DNA of 64,000 nucleotides from Mesorhizobium denitrificans (GTDB taxonomy: Bacteria > Pseudomonadota > Alphaproteobacteria > Rhizobiales > Rhizobiaceae): assembly GCF_003403035.1 (NCBI RefSeq), contig NZ_QURN01000001.1, forward strand, positions 1-64,000, in the 5' to 3' direction. The notes beneath the pieces were generated by a model. The model made no database searches, was not told the origin of the DNA, and saw only the letters and a program-made list of their open reading frames with translations. Shown here piece after piece: positions 37,727 to 48,064 of this stretch (positions are counted from its first letter, which is position 1; the number at the start of each line of letters is the position of its first letter). The position numbers and the translations under genes are program-made.

Positions 37727-38852
37727 GCTTCGCGCGCTCATTGAGCGGGAAGCCCGCGCGCTGGGCTTCAACGCGGTTGCGGTCACGACGCCCGACGCAG
37801 CACCGTTGGCTGGTGGGCGTTTGGCGCAGTTCGTCACCGAAGGTTTTCACGGCTCCATGGCATGGATGGAGGAAACACTGGCGCGCCGCGGCCACCCGCG
37901 AACGCTTTGGCCGGAAGTGCAATCCATTATCATGCTAGCGATGAACTACGGCCCCGACAGCAGCCCGCTCGACGATCTGAAACACCGGGACCGCGCCGCC
38001 ATCTCCGTCTATGCGCGCAATCGCGATTATCACGACATCATCAAAGGTCGCCTCAAGGAGCTGGCAAGCAAATTTGCCTCGCAAAGCGGCGCAGACGTGA
38101 AAGTGTTCGTAGACACTGCACCCGTTATGGAAAAGCCGCTCGCACAGTCGTCCGGCATTGGTTGGCAGGGCAAACACACAAATCTGGTCAGCCGCGAATT
38201 TGGCTCATGGCTGTTTCTCGGTTCCATTTTCACCACCGCGGAGCTTGCGCCAGACGAACCCGAAATCGATCATTGCGGCTCCTGTCGTTCCTGTCTGGAC
38301 ATTTGCCCAACCAACGCGTTTCCGGCGCCATACCGTCTCGATGCACGCCGCTGCATTTCTTATCTCACCATCGAGAACAAAGGCCCTATTCCGCACGAGT
38401 TTCGCGTTGCCATCGGCAACCGCATCTATGGCTGCGATGATTGCCTCGCCGTCTGTCCGTGGAACAAGTTTGCTTCGGAAGCATCCGAAGCGAAGCTCGT
38501 TGCGCGCGAAGATCTGCGAATGCCCACACTCGCCGATCTCCTGACGCTCGATGATACCGCCTTTCGCGCGCGATTCTCCGGCTCGCCCATCAAGCGCATC
38601 GGGCGGGACCGCTTCATCCGCAACGTTCTGATTGCTGCGGGAAACTCTAACGAACCCGAACTGGCCGAGGCCTGCCGAGCGCTTCTGGCAGACGAAGCGC
38701 CGCTTGTGCGCGGCGCTGCCATATGGGCCTTGTCGCGGCTTCTCGATAGGGAGCAACTTCAGCAATTGGCGCGGGATGATTCGGACCCGGATGTCGCGGC
38801 TGAATGGAGATTGGCGCTTGCAGAAAGTGCCTGCAGAATGGATGCACACTGA
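37707..38852 (+). CDS. queG: Epoxyqueuosine reductase
   Basis: A 381-residue cobalamin- and [4Fe-4S]-dependent enzyme that makes the last step of queuosine synthesis in tRNA. An N-terminal domain has [10 protein letters not shown] and [27 protein letters not shown] (cofactor and active site). It is followed by two ferredoxin clusters, [13 protein letters not shown] and [10 protein letters not shown], then a HEAT-like C-terminal region. ATG 37707 overlaps the end of fzlA by 20 nt; another in-frame start at 37671 would overlap more. Confidence 0.95.
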   Translation: MRTSTSKLRALIEREARALGFNAVAVTTPDAAPLAGGRLAQFVTEGFHGSMAWMEETLARRGHPRTLWPEVQSIIMLAMNYGPDSSPLDDLKHRDRAAISVYARNRDYHDIIKGRLKELASKFASQSGADVKVFVDTAPVMEKPLAQSSGIGWQGKHTNLVSREFGSWLFLGSIFTTAELAPDEPEIDHCGSCRSCLDICPTNAFPAPYRLDARRCISYLTIENKGPIPHEFRVAIGNRIYGCDDCLAVCPWNKFASEASEAKLVAREDLRMPTLADLLTLDDTAFRARFSGSPIKRIGRDRFIRNVLIAAGNSNEPELAEACRALLADEAPLVRGAAIWALSRLLDREQLQQLARDDSDPDVAAEWRLALAESACRMDAH

Positions 38853-39755
38853 ATGAAGGTTTTCATTTTCGGCGCGGGCTATTCGGGCAAGCGGTTCGCC
38901 GAAATGCGCCCCGAAAACACGCCCCTTCTCGGCACAACCCGCAGCGCAGCGAAATTCGCCACTCTGCAGGAATCGGGCATACAGCCCTTCGTCTTCGACA
39001 ATCGCTCCATTGGCGATGATCTGGCGCGCGAATTGGCCGACACCACGCATCTCATCGTGTTCATCGCGCCGGATGATGCTGGCGATTCGGTGCTCGACGC
39101 ACTGCGCGCCGCCTCTGTTGCTATGCCGAAGCTGGAATGGATCGGCTATCTCTCCACCGTGGGCGTATATGGCGACCATGGCGGTGCCTGGGTGGATGAG
39201 GAGAGCGCCTGCAATCCAGTCTCCGGGCGCTCGCGCCTGCGGCTGGCAGCGGAGCGGGCTTGGCAGCTCTTCGGCGAAACGCACCGCGTCCCCGTTTCGA
39301 TCCTGCGGCTTTCGGGCATTTACGGACCGGGGCGCAACGCCTTCGTGAATCTGGAAAATGGAACAGCCAAGCGGCTCATCAAGCCCGGACAGGTTTTCAA
39401 CCGCATCCATGCGGACGATATTGGCGCATCGCTCTGGCACCTCATTGCACAGCGCACTGGCGGCATTTTCAATATTACCGACGACGAGCCGGCACCCCCG
39501 CAGGATGTCGTCTCCTTCGCAGCCGGTTTGATGGGCATCGCCCCGCCTCCCGAAATTCCGTTCGAGACGGCCCAACTTTCGCCAATGGCTCGTTCTTTCT
39601 ATGGTGAGAACAAGCGCGTTTCCAACGCACGTCTCAAGGTGACAGGCTATGCATTCCGCTATCCCAACTATCGCGCGGCTTTTGAGACGATGTGGCGTGA
39701 GGGAAACTGGCAAGGTGCAGGCAAAGCCGACTCGCGCAGCCCGATCAAACCATAG
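38853..39755 (+). CDS. SDR-family NAD(P)-dependent epimerase/oxidoreductase (YeeZ-like)
   Basis: A 300-residue extended short-chain dehydrogenase. The nucleotide motif is FGAGYSGKRFAEM at residues 5-17, YLSTVGVYGDHGGAWVDE covers the catalytic Ser/Thr region, and LRLSGIYGPGRNAFVNLENG is typical of epimerase relatives. The usual Tyr-x-x-x-Lys is not clearly present (SRLRLAAERAW occupies the site), so it may not be a classical oxidoreductase. ATG 38853 starts at the base after the queG stop, so it is co-transcribed with queG. Confidence 0.82.
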   Translation: MKVFIFGAGYSGKRFAEMRPENTPLLGTTRSAAKFATLQESGIQPFVFDNRSIGDDLARELADTTHLIVFIAPDDAGDSVLDALRAASVAMPKLEWIGYLSTVGVYGDHGGAWVDEESACNPVSGRSRLRLAAERAWQLFGETHRVPVSILRLSGIYGPGRNAFVNLENGTAKRLIKPGQVFNRIHADDIGASLWHLIAQRTGGIFNITDDEPAPPQDVVSFAAGLMGIAPPPEIPFETAQLSPMARSFYGENKRVSNARLKVTGYAFRYPNYRAAFETMWREGNWQGAGKADSRSPIKP

Positions 39756-39827
39756 TGCATTGCTTCGTAAATTTACGAATGCGTAACCATGCCGTTCCAA
39801 GCTGGCGGATTATCTAAGGAAGAGAAA

Positions 39828-40916
39828 ATGTCCGGACCTGCTCAAAAAGGCCGACTGAAACGCAAGGCCGGATGGCTGTTGGCGGTCGCTATCGGCTTCG
39901 GCGTGCTCGCGCAATCCGCGCAATCGGATGAACTGGCGAAAAACGCATTCGGCGCAAAGAGCCTGCCCGCTGCCAGCGAACCGCACTCCTATGGCTTTTA
40001 CAGCAAGGGCTGCTTTTCCGGCGGCATGGCCATCGCCGCCGATGGCCCGACATGGCAGGCAATGCGGCTTTCCCGCAATCGCCGTTGGGGCCACCCAACG
40101 ATGATTCGCCTGCTCGAAAAACTGTCGCATGATGCTGTGCAGGATGGCTGGCCGGGCCTTTTGATTGGCGATATTTCGCAGCCGCGCGGTGGTCCGATGC
40201 TCACGGGCCATGCCTCGCATCAGATCGGTCTGGACGCAGATATCTGGTTCACGCCAATGCCGGACAAGCGTCTTTCCGCCGCCCAGCGTGAAAGCGTCAG
40301 CGCCGTTTCCATGATCAAGAAGGGCGGGCTGACCGTCGATGACCGCCGCTGGTCTGATTCGCGCATGCGCCTGCTCAAGCGCGCGGCAAGCTATCCGGAG
40401 GTCGAGCGCATTCTGGTTCATCCGGGCATCAAGAAAAAGCTTTGCGACACCGTGACGGGCGACCGCACATGGCTGCGCAAGGTTCGCCCGTTCTGGGGTC
40501 ATGATTATCACTTCCACGTCCGCATCGGCTGTCAGGCCGGCTCCGTGGGCTGCAAGGAACAGGCCGCACCCCCAGAGGGCGATGGCTGCGACAAGTCGCT
40601 GGCTTGGTGGTTCACGGATGAACCGTGGCGGCCAAACAAGAATCCTGACGCGCCCAAGGCTCGCGACATCATGAAGCTTTCGGCTTTGCCCAAGGCGTGC
40701 ATGGCCGTGCTCAATGCGCCGTCACCTGCTTCCGAGGCGGTAGTCACATTGGGTGGCGAAGGTGTGCCGCAAACCTCAGTTGCATCTGCTCCCGCGGAAG
40801 CGCCGACAGTGGACACAACGCAACCTCCGGCGGCGGCAAATGCGTATAGCGCCACACCAACTGTCGATATTCCGGTGCCTCGGCCGAAAGCGAAAGTGGG
40901 CCAGTCAAGCCGCTAG
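39828..40916 (+). CDS. mepA: Penicillin-insensitive murein endopeptidase
   Basis: A 362-residue exported LAS-type metallopeptidase (M74) that cuts D-Ala-mDAP cross-links. It has a signal peptide (GWLLAVAIGFGVLAQSAQS), the zinc-binding SHQIGLDADIWF and GHDYHFHVRI motifs, and paired Cys residues. The Pro/Ala-rich tail of about 70 residues after the catalytic domain is longer than in E. coli. AAGGAAGAG precedes ATG 39828. Confidence 0.94.
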   Translation: MSGPAQKGRLKRKAGWLLAVAIGFGVLAQSAQSDELAKNAFGAKSLPAASEPHSYGFYSKGCFSGGMAIAADGPTWQAMRLSRNRRWGHPTMIRLLEKLSHDAVQDGWPGLLIGDISQPRGGPMLTGHASHQIGLDADIWFTPMPDKRLSAAQRESVSAVSMIKKGGLTVDDRRWSDSRMRLLKRAASYPEVERILVHPGIKKKLCDTVTGDRTWLRKVRPFWGHDYHFHVRIGCQAGSVGCKEQAAPPEGDGCDKSLAWWFTDEPWRPNKNPDAPKARDIMKLSALPKACMAVLNAPSPASEAVVTLGGEGVPQTSVASAPAEAPTVDTTQPPAAANAYSATPTVDIPVPRPKAKVGQSSR

Positions 40917-40928
40917 GGCTTCAGCGGC
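40909..40928 (+). terminator. Possible terminator hairpin after mepA
   Basis: GCCGCT and AGCGGC pair around an 8-nt loop overlapping the mepA stop codon, followed by CCTTTCG. The stem is short and the U-run weak, so termination is only possible. Confidence 0.3.
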
Positions 40929-40971
40929 CCTTTCGGTAGTGCAAAACTTTGGCTAACAATCGACCAATCGA

Positions 40972-41364
40972 ATGAAGGTTGGCCCATTGTCGCTCCGCAT
41001 TGCCCTTGTCGCGCATGATCAGAAAAAGGACGACATGGTCGCGTTCGCGCAGGAGCATGTCGAGTTCCTGTCGCAATGTTCCTTGGTGGCAACCGGCACA
41101 ACCGGCCAGCGCATTGCCGATGCCTGTCCTGAACTCAGCGTGCGGCGCATGAAAAGCGGCCCGCTTGGCGGCGATCAACAAATTGGCGCGCTGATCTCGG
41201 AAGGCGAGGTCGACATGCTCATTTTCTTCGTTGATCCGCTCACGCCTATGCCGCATGACGTGGATGTAAAAGCGTTGACCCGGCTGGCGACACTTTACGA
41301 CATTCCGCTGGCGCAAAACCGGTCCACGGCAGAAGCAATACTGTTTGCGCAGGCGAATGCCTGA
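40972..41364 (+). CDS. mgsA: Methylglyoxal synthase
   Basis: A 130-residue cytoplasmic lyase converting dihydroxyacetone phosphate to methylglyoxal plus phosphate, a bypass of lower glycolysis. Family residues are [23 protein letters not shown] (phosphate loop), [12 protein letters not shown] with the catalytic Asp, and [18 protein letters not shown]. The gene lies 16 bp before glk, the order seen in Brucella and relatives. Confidence 0.95.
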   Translation: MKVGPLSLRIALVAHDQKKDDMVAFAQEHVEFLSQCSLVATGTTGQRIADACPELSVRRMKSGPLGGDQQIGALISEGEVDMLIFFVDPLTPMPHDVDVKALTRLATLYDIPLAQNRSTAEAILFAQANA

Positions 41365-41379
41365 CCGAAGGGGAGGAAC

Positions 41380-42396
41380 ATGAGCATCGCGCATCAGGAA
41401 ATTGCGACGCCGATTCTGATCGGAGACATTGGCGGCACAAATGCGCGCTTCGCCATTGTGCCGGATGCCAGCGGCGCGATGATCGACTTTCCGATTGTTC
41501 AGACCAAGGATTTTGCGACCATAGACCAGGCCATCGCCCAGGCCGTGCTGCCGGTATCACCGGTCAAGCCGAAATCGGCCATCATTGCGATGGCCGGTCC
41601 TGTTGATGGCGACGAAATCAAACTGACCAATTGTGCCTGGGTCATCCGCCCGCGCACCCTTATAGCGGATCTTGGTTTTGGCGATGTCGTCGTGCTGAAC
41701 GACTTCGAGGCGCAAGCTCTTGCGGTCGTGGCGCTCGGTGCCAATCATCTCGAAAAAATCGGCGGCGGCGAAGCTGAAAAGGATGCTGCGCGGCTGGTTC
41801 TCGGCCCCGGAACGGGTCTGGGCGTTGCCGGTCTCATTCATTCGGCTGGCCGCTGGATTCCGGTCCCCGGCGAAGGCGGCCACATGGACATCGGCCCGCG
41901 CACGCCACGTGACTTTCAAGTGTTTCCGCATATTGAAAAGCTCGATGGGCGTATTTCCGGCGAGCAGATTCTCAGCGGTCGCGGATTGGTCAACCTATAT
42001 CGCGCGGTAGCAACAGCAGATGGCGTCGAACCGCGCTATACCCAGCCTTCCGAAATCACCATCGCTGGCCTGTCCAGATCCGATCCGGTCGCCGTCGAAA
42101 CGCTTTCGCTGTTCGCCACCTGTCTTGGCCGAACCGCTGGCGATCTGGCTCTGGTGTTCAAGAGTCAGGGCGGCGTGTTCCTGTCGGGCGGCATCGCGCA
42201 GAAAATCCTGCCGGCGCTCAAGGATGGAGCGTTCCGCGAAGGGTTCGACGACAAGGCTCCGCATCGCGCATGGATGAGCGAAATACCGATCCATGTCATC
42301 ACGCATCCGCTTGCCGCACTGGAAGGTCTGGCCGCCTATGCGCGCAATCAGAGTTCATTCGGCGTCGAAACGCACGGTCGTCGTTGGCGCGCCTAG
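41380..42396 (+). CDS. glk: Glucokinase
   Basis: A 338-residue ROK-independent bacterial glucokinase that phosphorylates glucose with ATP. Visible motifs are [13 protein letters not shown] (phosphate 1), [14 protein letters not shown] with the catalytic Asp, [12 protein letters not shown] (phosphate 2) and [13 protein letters not shown] for glucose binding. GGGGAGGA precedes ATG 41380. It likely shares a transcript with mgsA. Confidence 0.95.
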   Translation: MSIAHQEIATPILIGDIGGTNARFAIVPDASGAMIDFPIVQTKDFATIDQAIAQAVLPVSPVKPKSAIIAMAGPVDGDEIKLTNCAWVIRPRTLIADLGFGDVVVLNDFEAQALAVVALGANHLEKIGGGEAEKDAARLVLGPGTGLGVAGLIHSAGRWIPVPGEGGHMDIGPRTPRDFQVFPHIEKLDGRISGEQILSGRGLVNLYRAVATADGVEPRYTQPSEITIAGLSRSDPVAVETLSLFATCLGRTAGDLALVFKSQGGVFLSGGIAQKILPALKDGAFREGFDDKAPHRAWMSEIPIHVITHPLAALEGLAAYARNQSSFGVETHGRRWRA

Positions 42397-42487
42397 CCGT
42401 ACAAAATTGTGCGCCGCGATAGGCAAAACGCAATCTTGCGGCTATAGGGTCGCCCAACATTTACTCGCGAGCCTGAGTTGACCTGCG

Positions 42488-44335
42488 TTGAGCGTGGCCA
42501 AGAAACCTAGGAAAGAACGCAATACAGGCGAAATCATCGGCCTGATCAGGCGGATTCTGCGCGAGAACGGGCGTGACTATCGCACCCAATACACGATCTC
42601 GGCCATTCTTCTTATCATCATCGGCGTCAGTTCGGGCGCATTCGCGCTGATCATGCGCTATGTCATCGACGATATTTTCTATCGCCAGCGCGGCGATCTC
42701 ATAACGCTGATCGGCGGCGTGATATTGGGAACGTTCATTCTGCGCGGCGTCGCCACTTATTGGCAGTCCGTCACCATGGCGCGCATCGGAAACAATCTGA
42801 TCGCGCGGTATCAGGCTCGCATTTTCGATCATCTGATGAAGCTCGGAATCGACTTCTTTTCCGACCGTCGCTCTGGCGCGCTGGCCGCGCAGATCAATGA
42901 AAACGTCACCGGCATTCGCGACCTAATTGGCCTCACGCTCACTTCCATCGCGCGTGACGCCGTTTCGCTTGTGGTGTTGCTCGGGGTGATGGTCTGGCAA
43001 GATCCGCTCCTGTCGGGCATCGTGTTCCTGATCGGCCCGCCGCTGGTAATCGGTGTTGGCTATCTCGGACGCAGGCTGCGTGCCGTCACGCGTCAGTCAG
43101 TCGAGATAAATTCGCGCCTCATCGGGGCAATGCAGGAAGCTACGCAGGGTATCGCCGTCGTAAAAGCATTCACGATGGAAGAGCAGCTTGGAGCTCGGCT
43201 ACGCAAACTGATCGTAAATGCCGAGGAGCGGTCCAACAAAATCGCAAGCGTCACCGAACGTCTCGGACCCATCACCGAAACTCTGGCGGGTTTCGCGATC
43301 GCAGGTGTCATTGCCTATGCTGGCTATCGCGCAATTGCGTTCCAGCAGCCGCCCGGCACGGTGTTCTCTTTCATCACGGCATTCCTATTGGCCTATGATC
43401 CGGTTCGCCGCCTGTCGCGCGTCCATGTGGGCCTGGAACGCGCGCTGGTGAATGCGCGCATGATTTACGAGATTCTCGATCTAGAGCCGCGCCAGCGCGA
43501 TGTTCCCGGCGCGGTCGAGCTAAAAGTCGGCAAGGGCGAGGTCCGCTTCGATCACGTAACATTTGCCTATGGCGAAAACGCTCCGGTGTTGCACGATGTC
43601 AGCTTCGTAGCCGAGGCAGGCAAGTCCACGGCCATCGTAGGTGCTTCCGGCGCTGGCAAATCGACGCTCGTGGCGCTGCTCGAACGCTTCTACGACATCC
43701 ATGACGGCGCGATCACCATTGACGGGCACGACATCGCCAAAGTCACGAAATCGTCGCTGCGCAAGTCGATGGCTTTCGTCTCGCAGCAGCCATATCTGTT
43801 CGAGGGAACGATCCGCGACAACATTCGCTACGGCCGGCCTGATGCGACCGACGCAGACACGGAATACGCCGCGCAGAAAGCCGCCGCCGATGGCTTCATC
43901 CGCCAGCAGCCGCAGGGCTACGACACCTCGGTCGGCGAAAACGGCGTCACCCTTTCTGGTGGCCAGCGCCAGCGCCTCTCCATTGCTCGTGCAATTGTTC
44001 GCAACGCGCCAATCCTTCTGCTGGATGAAGCTACCTCCGCGCTCGACAATGAATCGGAAGCCATGGTCCAGGCCGCATTGACCGAAGTCATGCGCGGCAA
44101 AACCACCATCGTCATTGCGCATCGGCTTTCCACGGTCATCAATGCGGACAAGATCGTCGTGCTCGAGCAAGGCAGGGTCGTCGAGCAGGGCACCCATAAG
44201 GAATTGCTGTCCGATCCGACCGGAATCTACACGCGCTTTTTCAGGTTGCAGACAGACAAGGGCGGTCTGGAAATCGGCGTCGGCGAGGAATTGCCCACGC
44301 CTGCGCCAGTCAAGCGGCGGAGAACAAAAGCATGA
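42488..44335 (+). CDS. ABC exporter, fused permease and ATPase (MsbA-like)
   Basis: A 615-residue half-transporter with six N-terminal membrane helices (about residues 30-330) and a C-terminal ATPase with Walker [10 protein letters not shown], signature [10 protein letters not shown], Walker [15 protein letters not shown] and the switch His in VIAHRLST. It probably dimerises to export lipid or another hydrophobic substrate. The start is TTG 42488 or GTG 42494. It overlaps dapB by 4 nt, a conserved arrangement in this order. Confidence 0.92.
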   Translation: MSVAKKPRKERNTGEIIGLIRRILRENGRDYRTQYTISAILLIIIGVSSGAFALIMRYVIDDIFYRQRGDLITLIGGVILGTFILRGVATYWQSVTMARIGNNLIARYQARIFDHLMKLGIDFFSDRRSGALAAQINENVTGIRDLIGLTLTSIARDAVSLVVLLGVMVWQDPLLSGIVFLIGPPLVIGVGYLGRRLRAVTRQSVEINSRLIGAMQEATQGIAVVKAFTMEEQLGARLRKLIVNAEERSNKIASVTERLGPITETLAGFAIAGVIAYAGYRAIAFQQPPGTVFSFITAFLLAYDPVRRLSRVHVGLERALVNARMIYEILDLEPRQRDVPGAVELKVGKGEVRFDHVTFAYGENAPVLHDVSFVAEAGKSTAIVGASGAGKSTLVALLERFYDIHDGAITIDGHDIAKVTKSSLRKSMAFVSQQPYLFEGTIRDNIRYGRPDATDADTEYAAQKAAADGFIRQQPQGYDTSVGENGVTLSGGQRQRLSIARAIVRNAPILLLDEATSALDNESEAMVQAALTEVMRGKTTIVIAHRLSTVINADKIVVLEQGRVVEQGTHKELLSDPTGIYTRFFRLQTDKGGLEIGVGEELPTPAPVKRRRTKA

Positions 44336-45144
44336 GCGATATGAACCTCGTCGTCGTTGGTGCTGCGGGCCGCATGGGGCAGACCCTGATCCGCACGATT
44401 GCAGCCACGCCGGGCGTAAAGCTCGCCGGCGCGGTCGAGCGCAAGGGCGCGGCCCAGCTTGGCCGTGACGCTGGTGAGCTTGCAGGCGTCGGCAATCTCG
44501 GCATTGCTATCACCGATGATCCGCTTTCCGTCTTCGCCAAGGCTGATGGCGTCCTGGATTTCACATTGCCTGCCGCAACGGTCGAGTTTGCGGGCTATGC
44601 CGCGCAGGCGCGCATCGCGCACATCATCGGCACAACCGGTTGCTCTGATGCGGATGACGCCAGCATCGCCGCCGCCGCGCGCCACGCCACCATCGTCAAA
44701 TCCGGCAATATGAGTCTGGGCGTGAACCTGCTTGCAGTTCTGGTCGAGCAGGCCGCGCGTGCGCTTGATGCGGGCGATTTCGATATCGAAGTGCTGGAAA
44801 TGCATCATCGCAGCAAAGTCGATGCGCCGTCTGGCACCGCACTTATGCTCGGCGCTGCCGCCGCGCGTGGGCGCGAGGTTGCGCTTGCGGAGCAGAGCGT
44901 GCGTGTCCGCGACGGCGTCACCGGCCCGCGCCAGCAAGGCACCATTGGCTTTGCAACGTTGCGCGGCGGCTCGGTCATTGGCGAGCATTCCGTGATTCTG
45001 GCTGGAAGCAGCGAACGCATTGTATTGTCGCATCACGCGGAGGACCGCTCGCTCTTCGCCAAGGGCGCAATCACCGCTGCGCTTTGGGCGCGCGACAGGA
45101 AGCCCGGCCTCTATTCGATGCGCGACGTGCTCGGTTTGAACTGA
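44332..45144 (+). CDS. dapB: 4-hydroxy-tetrahydrodipicolinate reductase
   Basis: A 270-residue enzyme of the lysine/diaminopimelate pathway. The N-terminal nucleotide motif is [13 protein letters not shown], followed by [10 protein letters not shown] and the substrate-binding [16 protein letters not shown] segment. The length is normal. The ATGA overlap with the exporter gene and the 24-bp gap to gpmA indicate one transcription unit. Confidence 0.96.
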   Translation: MSDMNLVVVGAAGRMGQTLIRTIAATPGVKLAGAVERKGAAQLGRDAGELAGVGNLGIAITDDPLSVFAKADGVLDFTLPAATVEFAGYAAQARIAHIIGTTGCSDADDASIAAAARHATIVKSGNMSLGVNLLAVLVEQAARALDAGDFDIEVLEMHHRSKVDAPSGTALMLGAAAARGREVALAEQSVRVRDGVTGPRQQGTIGFATLRGGSVIGEHSVILAGSSERIVLSHHAEDRSLFAKGAITAALWARDRKPGLYSMRDVLGLN

Positions 45145-45168
45145 TTTTACTGGATTACGGGAGAAACT

Positions 45169-45786
45169 ATGTCGAGAACTCTGGTGCTGGTCCGTCACGG
45201 CCAAAGCGAATGGAATCTCAAGAACCTTTTCACCGGCTGGCGCGACGTTGAACTTACCGAACAGGGCCATGCCGAGGCTAAGGCCGCCGGTCAAAAGCTC
45301 AAGGCACTTGGCCTGAAGTTCGATATCGCATTCACCTCCGTCCTCAAGCGCGCGCAGGTCACTTGCCAGCACATTCTCGATGCGGTCGGCCAGAGCGATC
45401 TCGAAACGATTCGCAACGTCGCCTTGAACGAACGCGACTACGGCGATCTCTCCGGCCTCAACAAGGATGACGCTCGCGCCAAGTGGGGTGAGGAGCAGGT
45501 CCACATCTGGCGTAGGTCTTATGACGTGCCGCCGCCCGGTGGTGAAAGCCTGAAAGACACGGGCGCGCGTGTCTGGCCTTATTACCTGCATGACATGCAG
45601 CCGCACGTTCTGCGCGGCGAAACCGTGCTCGTTGCGGCGCATGGCAATTCGCTCCGCGCGATGATCATGGCGCTGGAAGGCATGACTGGCGAAGAAATCG
45701 TAAAGCTCGAACTCAACACCGGCATACCCATTGTTTACCGTCTGAATGCGGACTCCACAGTGGCCTCAAAAGAGGTGCTGAGCTGA
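45169..45786 (+). CDS. gpmA: 2,3-bisphosphoglycerate-dependent phosphoglycerate mutase
   Basis: A 205-residue glycolytic mutase. The phosphohistidine motif is VRHGQSEWN, followed by [20 protein letters not shown] and the second His in [11 protein letters not shown]. It is shorter than the 250-residue E. coli enzyme, as usual in Rhizobiales. A GGGAGA ribosome site precedes ATG 45169. The last gene before the tRNA-Leu integration site. Confidence 0.95.
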   Translation: MSRTLVLVRHGQSEWNLKNLFTGWRDVELTEQGHAEAKAAGQKLKALGLKFDIAFTSVLKRAQVTCQHILDAVGQSDLETIRNVALNERDYGDLSGLNKDDARAKWGEEQVHIWRRSYDVPPPGGESLKDTGARVWPYYLHDMQPHVLRGETVLVAAHGNSLRAMIMALEGMTGEEIVKLELNTGIPIVYRLNADSTVASKEVLS

Positions 45787-45854
45787 GCTTTCTGTAGCTT
45801 GGTGAAAATGCGCGTTGACAGCAGCAGTTTGCCCGCTTACATGACCGCCCACCA

Positions 45855-45939
45855 GCCCAGATGGCGGAATTGGTAGACGCGCACGGTTCAGGTCCGTGTG
45901 CCGCGAGGCGTGAAGGTTCGAGTCCTTTTCTGGGCACCA
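45855..45939 (+). tRNA. tRNA-Leu (CAG anticodon)
   Basis: An 85-nt type II tRNA with acceptor GCCCAGA/TCTGGGC, anticodon stem CACGG/CCGTG with loop TTCAGGT (anticodon CAG), a short variable arm, T loop TTCGAGT and an encoded CCA (45937-45939). Its 3' end is the left attachment site of the element that follows. Confidence 0.97.
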
Positions 45940-45945
45940 AATTCT
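45916..45945. repeat. attL: tRNA-Leu 3' end
   Basis: The segment runs from the T loop to just past the CCA end of tRNA-Leu. It recurs at 55108-55136 with three substitutions and one deleted G. The longest exact shared block is CCTTTTCTGG, a good candidate for the strand-exchange core. Confidence 0.8.
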
Positions 45946-45982
45946 CGTTTCGGACCGTACAACAAGGTCCAGAAAATTCAAG

Positions 45983-46008
45983 AAAAGCCCGGATTTCCGG
46001 GCTTTTTT
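45983..46008 (+). terminator. Rho-independent terminator after tRNA-Leu
   Basis: AAAAGCCCGG-ATTT-CCGGGCTTTT followed by TT is a classical intrinsic terminator, 44 bp after the tRNA. It lies inside the element, so the element brings its own terminator to replace the chromosomal one displaced to 55157. Confidence 0.88.
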
Positions 46009-46042
46009 GTTGCCTAATCGTCCGATAGTATCCAGTAACGTT

Positions 46043-46124
46043 TGTTGGCATCCCGCAATTTTGTTGGTACTCTTGTTGGTATATCGACCAAAATGCCGAC
46101 GTTCGGCCGATCAAGATGCCAACA
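46043..46124. promoter_or_regulatory. Left-end arm-type sites, TGTTGGYA
   Basis: TGTTGGCA (46043-46050), TGTTGGTA (46062-46069) and TGTTGGTA (46074-46081) are direct repeats, and TGCCAACA (46117-46124) is an inverted copy just before the integrase start. The two exact copies are 12 bp apart, matching the spacing near the right end. This is the pattern expected of integrase arm-binding sites. Confidence 0.6.
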
Positions 46125-46126
46125 AA

Positions 46127-47341
46127 ATGCCGCTGACAGACACGCAAATCAAGGGGCTGCGCGTCCCGCAACGCCCCACCAAGCACAGCGATGGCGGCGG
46201 ATTGCACCTGTTGGTATCTCCAACGGGTGGTAAGCTGTGGCGGCTCTCCTATCGGTATGGTGGAAAGCAGAAAACCTTGGCGCTCGGGGCATATCCAATC
46301 GTGTCGCTGGCCGACGCCCGGCTAAGACGGTTCGGCGCGAAGAAATTACTGGCCAGCGGCATCGACCCGGCACAGCAAGCCAAGATCGAAAAGAGCAACA
46401 GGCTTGTTGCAAGTACCAACACCTTTGCAGCAATCGCAGACGAGCTCCTCGCCAAAGTGGAACGCGAAGGCAAGGCAGACGCCACCTTGACCAAGAAGCG
46501 GTGGCTGCTGGGAATGGCGAAAGCTTGTCTTGGCGTGCGGCCGATTGCCGAAATCAGCGCTGCTGAAATTCTCGCACCGCTGCGCGCGGTTGAGGCCCAA
46601 GGGAACTACGAAACCGCGCGGCGGTTGCGCGCTGTCATCGGGCAGGTGTTTCGCTACGCCATTGCTACTGCACGAGCCGGGGATGACCCGACCTTTGGCC
46701 TGAAAGGTGCGCTTACTGCTCCGGTTGTCACCCACAGGGCGGCAATAACCGACCGAAAGGCTTTCGGCGGCCTGTTGCGGGCCATCTGGGATTATGAGGG
46801 GATGCCGGAAACGCGGGCGGCCCTCCAACTCATGGCTTTGCTCTATCCACGACCCGGCGAGTTACGGCAGGCTGAATGGAGCGAGTTCGATCTCGACAAT
46901 GGCGTCTGGACGATTCCGGCGACGCGAATGAAAATGCGGCGCGAGCACCGAAAGCCGCTGTCGGCCTTTGTGGTTGCAATCCTTCGTGCCTTGCAAGAAC
47001 TGTCCGGGCACGGCCGTCTGGCGTTTCCATCCGTCCAGTCGACATTGCGGCCGATGAGCGAAAACACGCTAAATTCGGCCTTGCGCCGCATGGGCTTTTC
47101 CAGCGCCGAAGCGAGCGCGCACGGCTTTCGCGCCACCGCCTCGACCCTGTTAAATGAAAGTGGCAAATGGCAGGCCGACGCCATTGAGGCAGAGTTGGCT
47201 CATGTCGGCGCTGACGAAGTGCGGCGCGCCTATCACCGGGCCAGCTATTGGGACGAACGTGTCAAAATGGCGGAATGGTGGGCTGGGGAAATCGGGGCAA
47301 TACGCGATTCAAGATTGCCGTACACCCTGCCGCCACACTAG
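46127..47341 (+). CDS. P4-type tyrosine integrase
   Basis: A 404-residue site-specific recombinase with the N-terminal DUF4102-like arm-binding domain (MPLTDTQIKGL ... DGGGLHLLVSPTGGKLWRLSYRYGGKQKTLALGAYP) and a C-terminal catalytic domain: Arg242 (RPGEL), His332 and Arg335 (HGFR), His359 (LAHV) and nucleophile Tyr369 (RAYHRASYWDERVKMAEWW). All key residues are present, so it is probably active. ATG 46127 gives the family start; an open frame from 46007 crosses the terminator and repeats and is not coding. It faces away from tRNA-Leu at the left end. Confidence 0.94.
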   Translation: MPLTDTQIKGLRVPQRPTKHSDGGGLHLLVSPTGGKLWRLSYRYGGKQKTLALGAYPIVSLADARLRRFGAKKLLASGIDPAQQAKIEKSNRLVASTNTFAAIADELLAKVEREGKADATLTKKRWLLGMAKACLGVRPIAEISAAEILAPLRAVEAQGNYETARRLRAVIGQVFRYAIATARAGDDPTFGLKGALTAPVVTHRAAITDRKAFGGLLRAIWDYEGMPETRAALQLMALLYPRPGELRQAEWSEFDLDNGVWTIPATRMKMRREHRKPLSAFVVAILRALQELSGHGRLAFPSVQSTLRPMSENTLNSALRRMGFSSAEASAHGFRATASTLLNESGKWQADAIEAELAHVGADEVRRAYHRASYWDERVKMAEWWAGEIGAIRDSRLPYTLPPH

Positions 47342-47350
47342 CTTCAGTAT

Positions 47351-47986
47351 GTGGCTACTAATGATTCGACGATTCGGACGACATCCTATTGGATGAACGT
47401 CGATCTATTCACTGTAGAGCAGGCATCGGCGCTATGGATCGATACCGACCCGGCGAGTATCTCTCCGCTTCAACGTTTTAATCCTCCAGAGTATGAGGCC
47501 ATCAAACAACTGCTGACGGGCGGGATAATTACCGGTGATCTGCGCGCCGACACGTCAACCAACGCGCTGCACATCATAGGCAATCATTCCAGTTCGCTAG
47601 TTTCGAGGGCTGATCTTGAAACCTTTGCTAGCAAGCGGAACCTGTTTCCAGCTTTCTTATTCGATACGCTGGCGCCTTTCCGGCGACAGGATTCATTCGC
47701 GCCATTGACGCAAATTGGGCCGACTAGCGCTGCCATCCAGCAACAGCCCGCACATGCAAATCGTGGAGGCCGACCTCCTCAGTACGATTGGGACGCTTTT
47801 GTGATGGAGATAGTCCGGCGCGCGAACCTGCCGGACGGATTGCCTGACAGGCAGGCCGATCTCGTCCGGGATATGCTTTTTTGGTTTCAAGCGAAATACG
47901 ATCAAGAACCAGCGGAGAGCGCAGTAAAGGCTAGAATATCGAAGATTTACAAGTACCTGGACGAGGCCAAAAACTCGTCCCACTAG
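47351..47986 (+). CDS. Unknown protein of integrative elements
   Basis: A 211-residue protein from GTG 47351; ATG 47393 is an alternative. The N-terminal part reads DLFTVEQASALWIDTDP, suggesting a domain that may fold like a helix-turn-helix. The C-terminal 75 residues (GRPPQYDWDAFVMEIVRRANLPDGLPDRQADLVRDMLFWFQ ... ESAVKARISKIYKYLDE) resemble a segment I associate with proteins of unknown function next to integrases in proteobacterial islands; this is from memory. A basic GRPP linker separates the parts. A DNA-related role is plausible but unproven. Confidence 0.7.
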   Translation: MATNDSTIRTTSYWMNVDLFTVEQASALWIDTDPASISPLQRFNPPEYEAIKQLLTGGIITGDLRADTSTNALHIIGNHSSSLVSRADLETFASKRNLFPAFLFDTLAPFRRQDSFAPLTQIGPTSAAIQQQPAHANRGGRPPQYDWDAFVMEIVRRANLPDGLPDRQADLVRDMLFWFQAKYDQEPAESAVKARISKIYKYLDEAKNSSH

Positions 47987-48064
47987 GTTTCTAGCTGTTT
48001 CAGGCTGCTCGGCGCGGCTGGATGTTAGAAATCGGTATCCGCCATCAATGGACGGAACCGCATC

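Noticed and set aside
38205-39800. 531-codon minus-strand frame over queG and the SDR gene
   Set aside because: It is antisense to two well-supported genes and shows no protein family features.
46007-46126. N-terminal extension of the integrase
   Set aside because: It runs through the tRNA terminator and arm-type repeats; the family start is at 46127.
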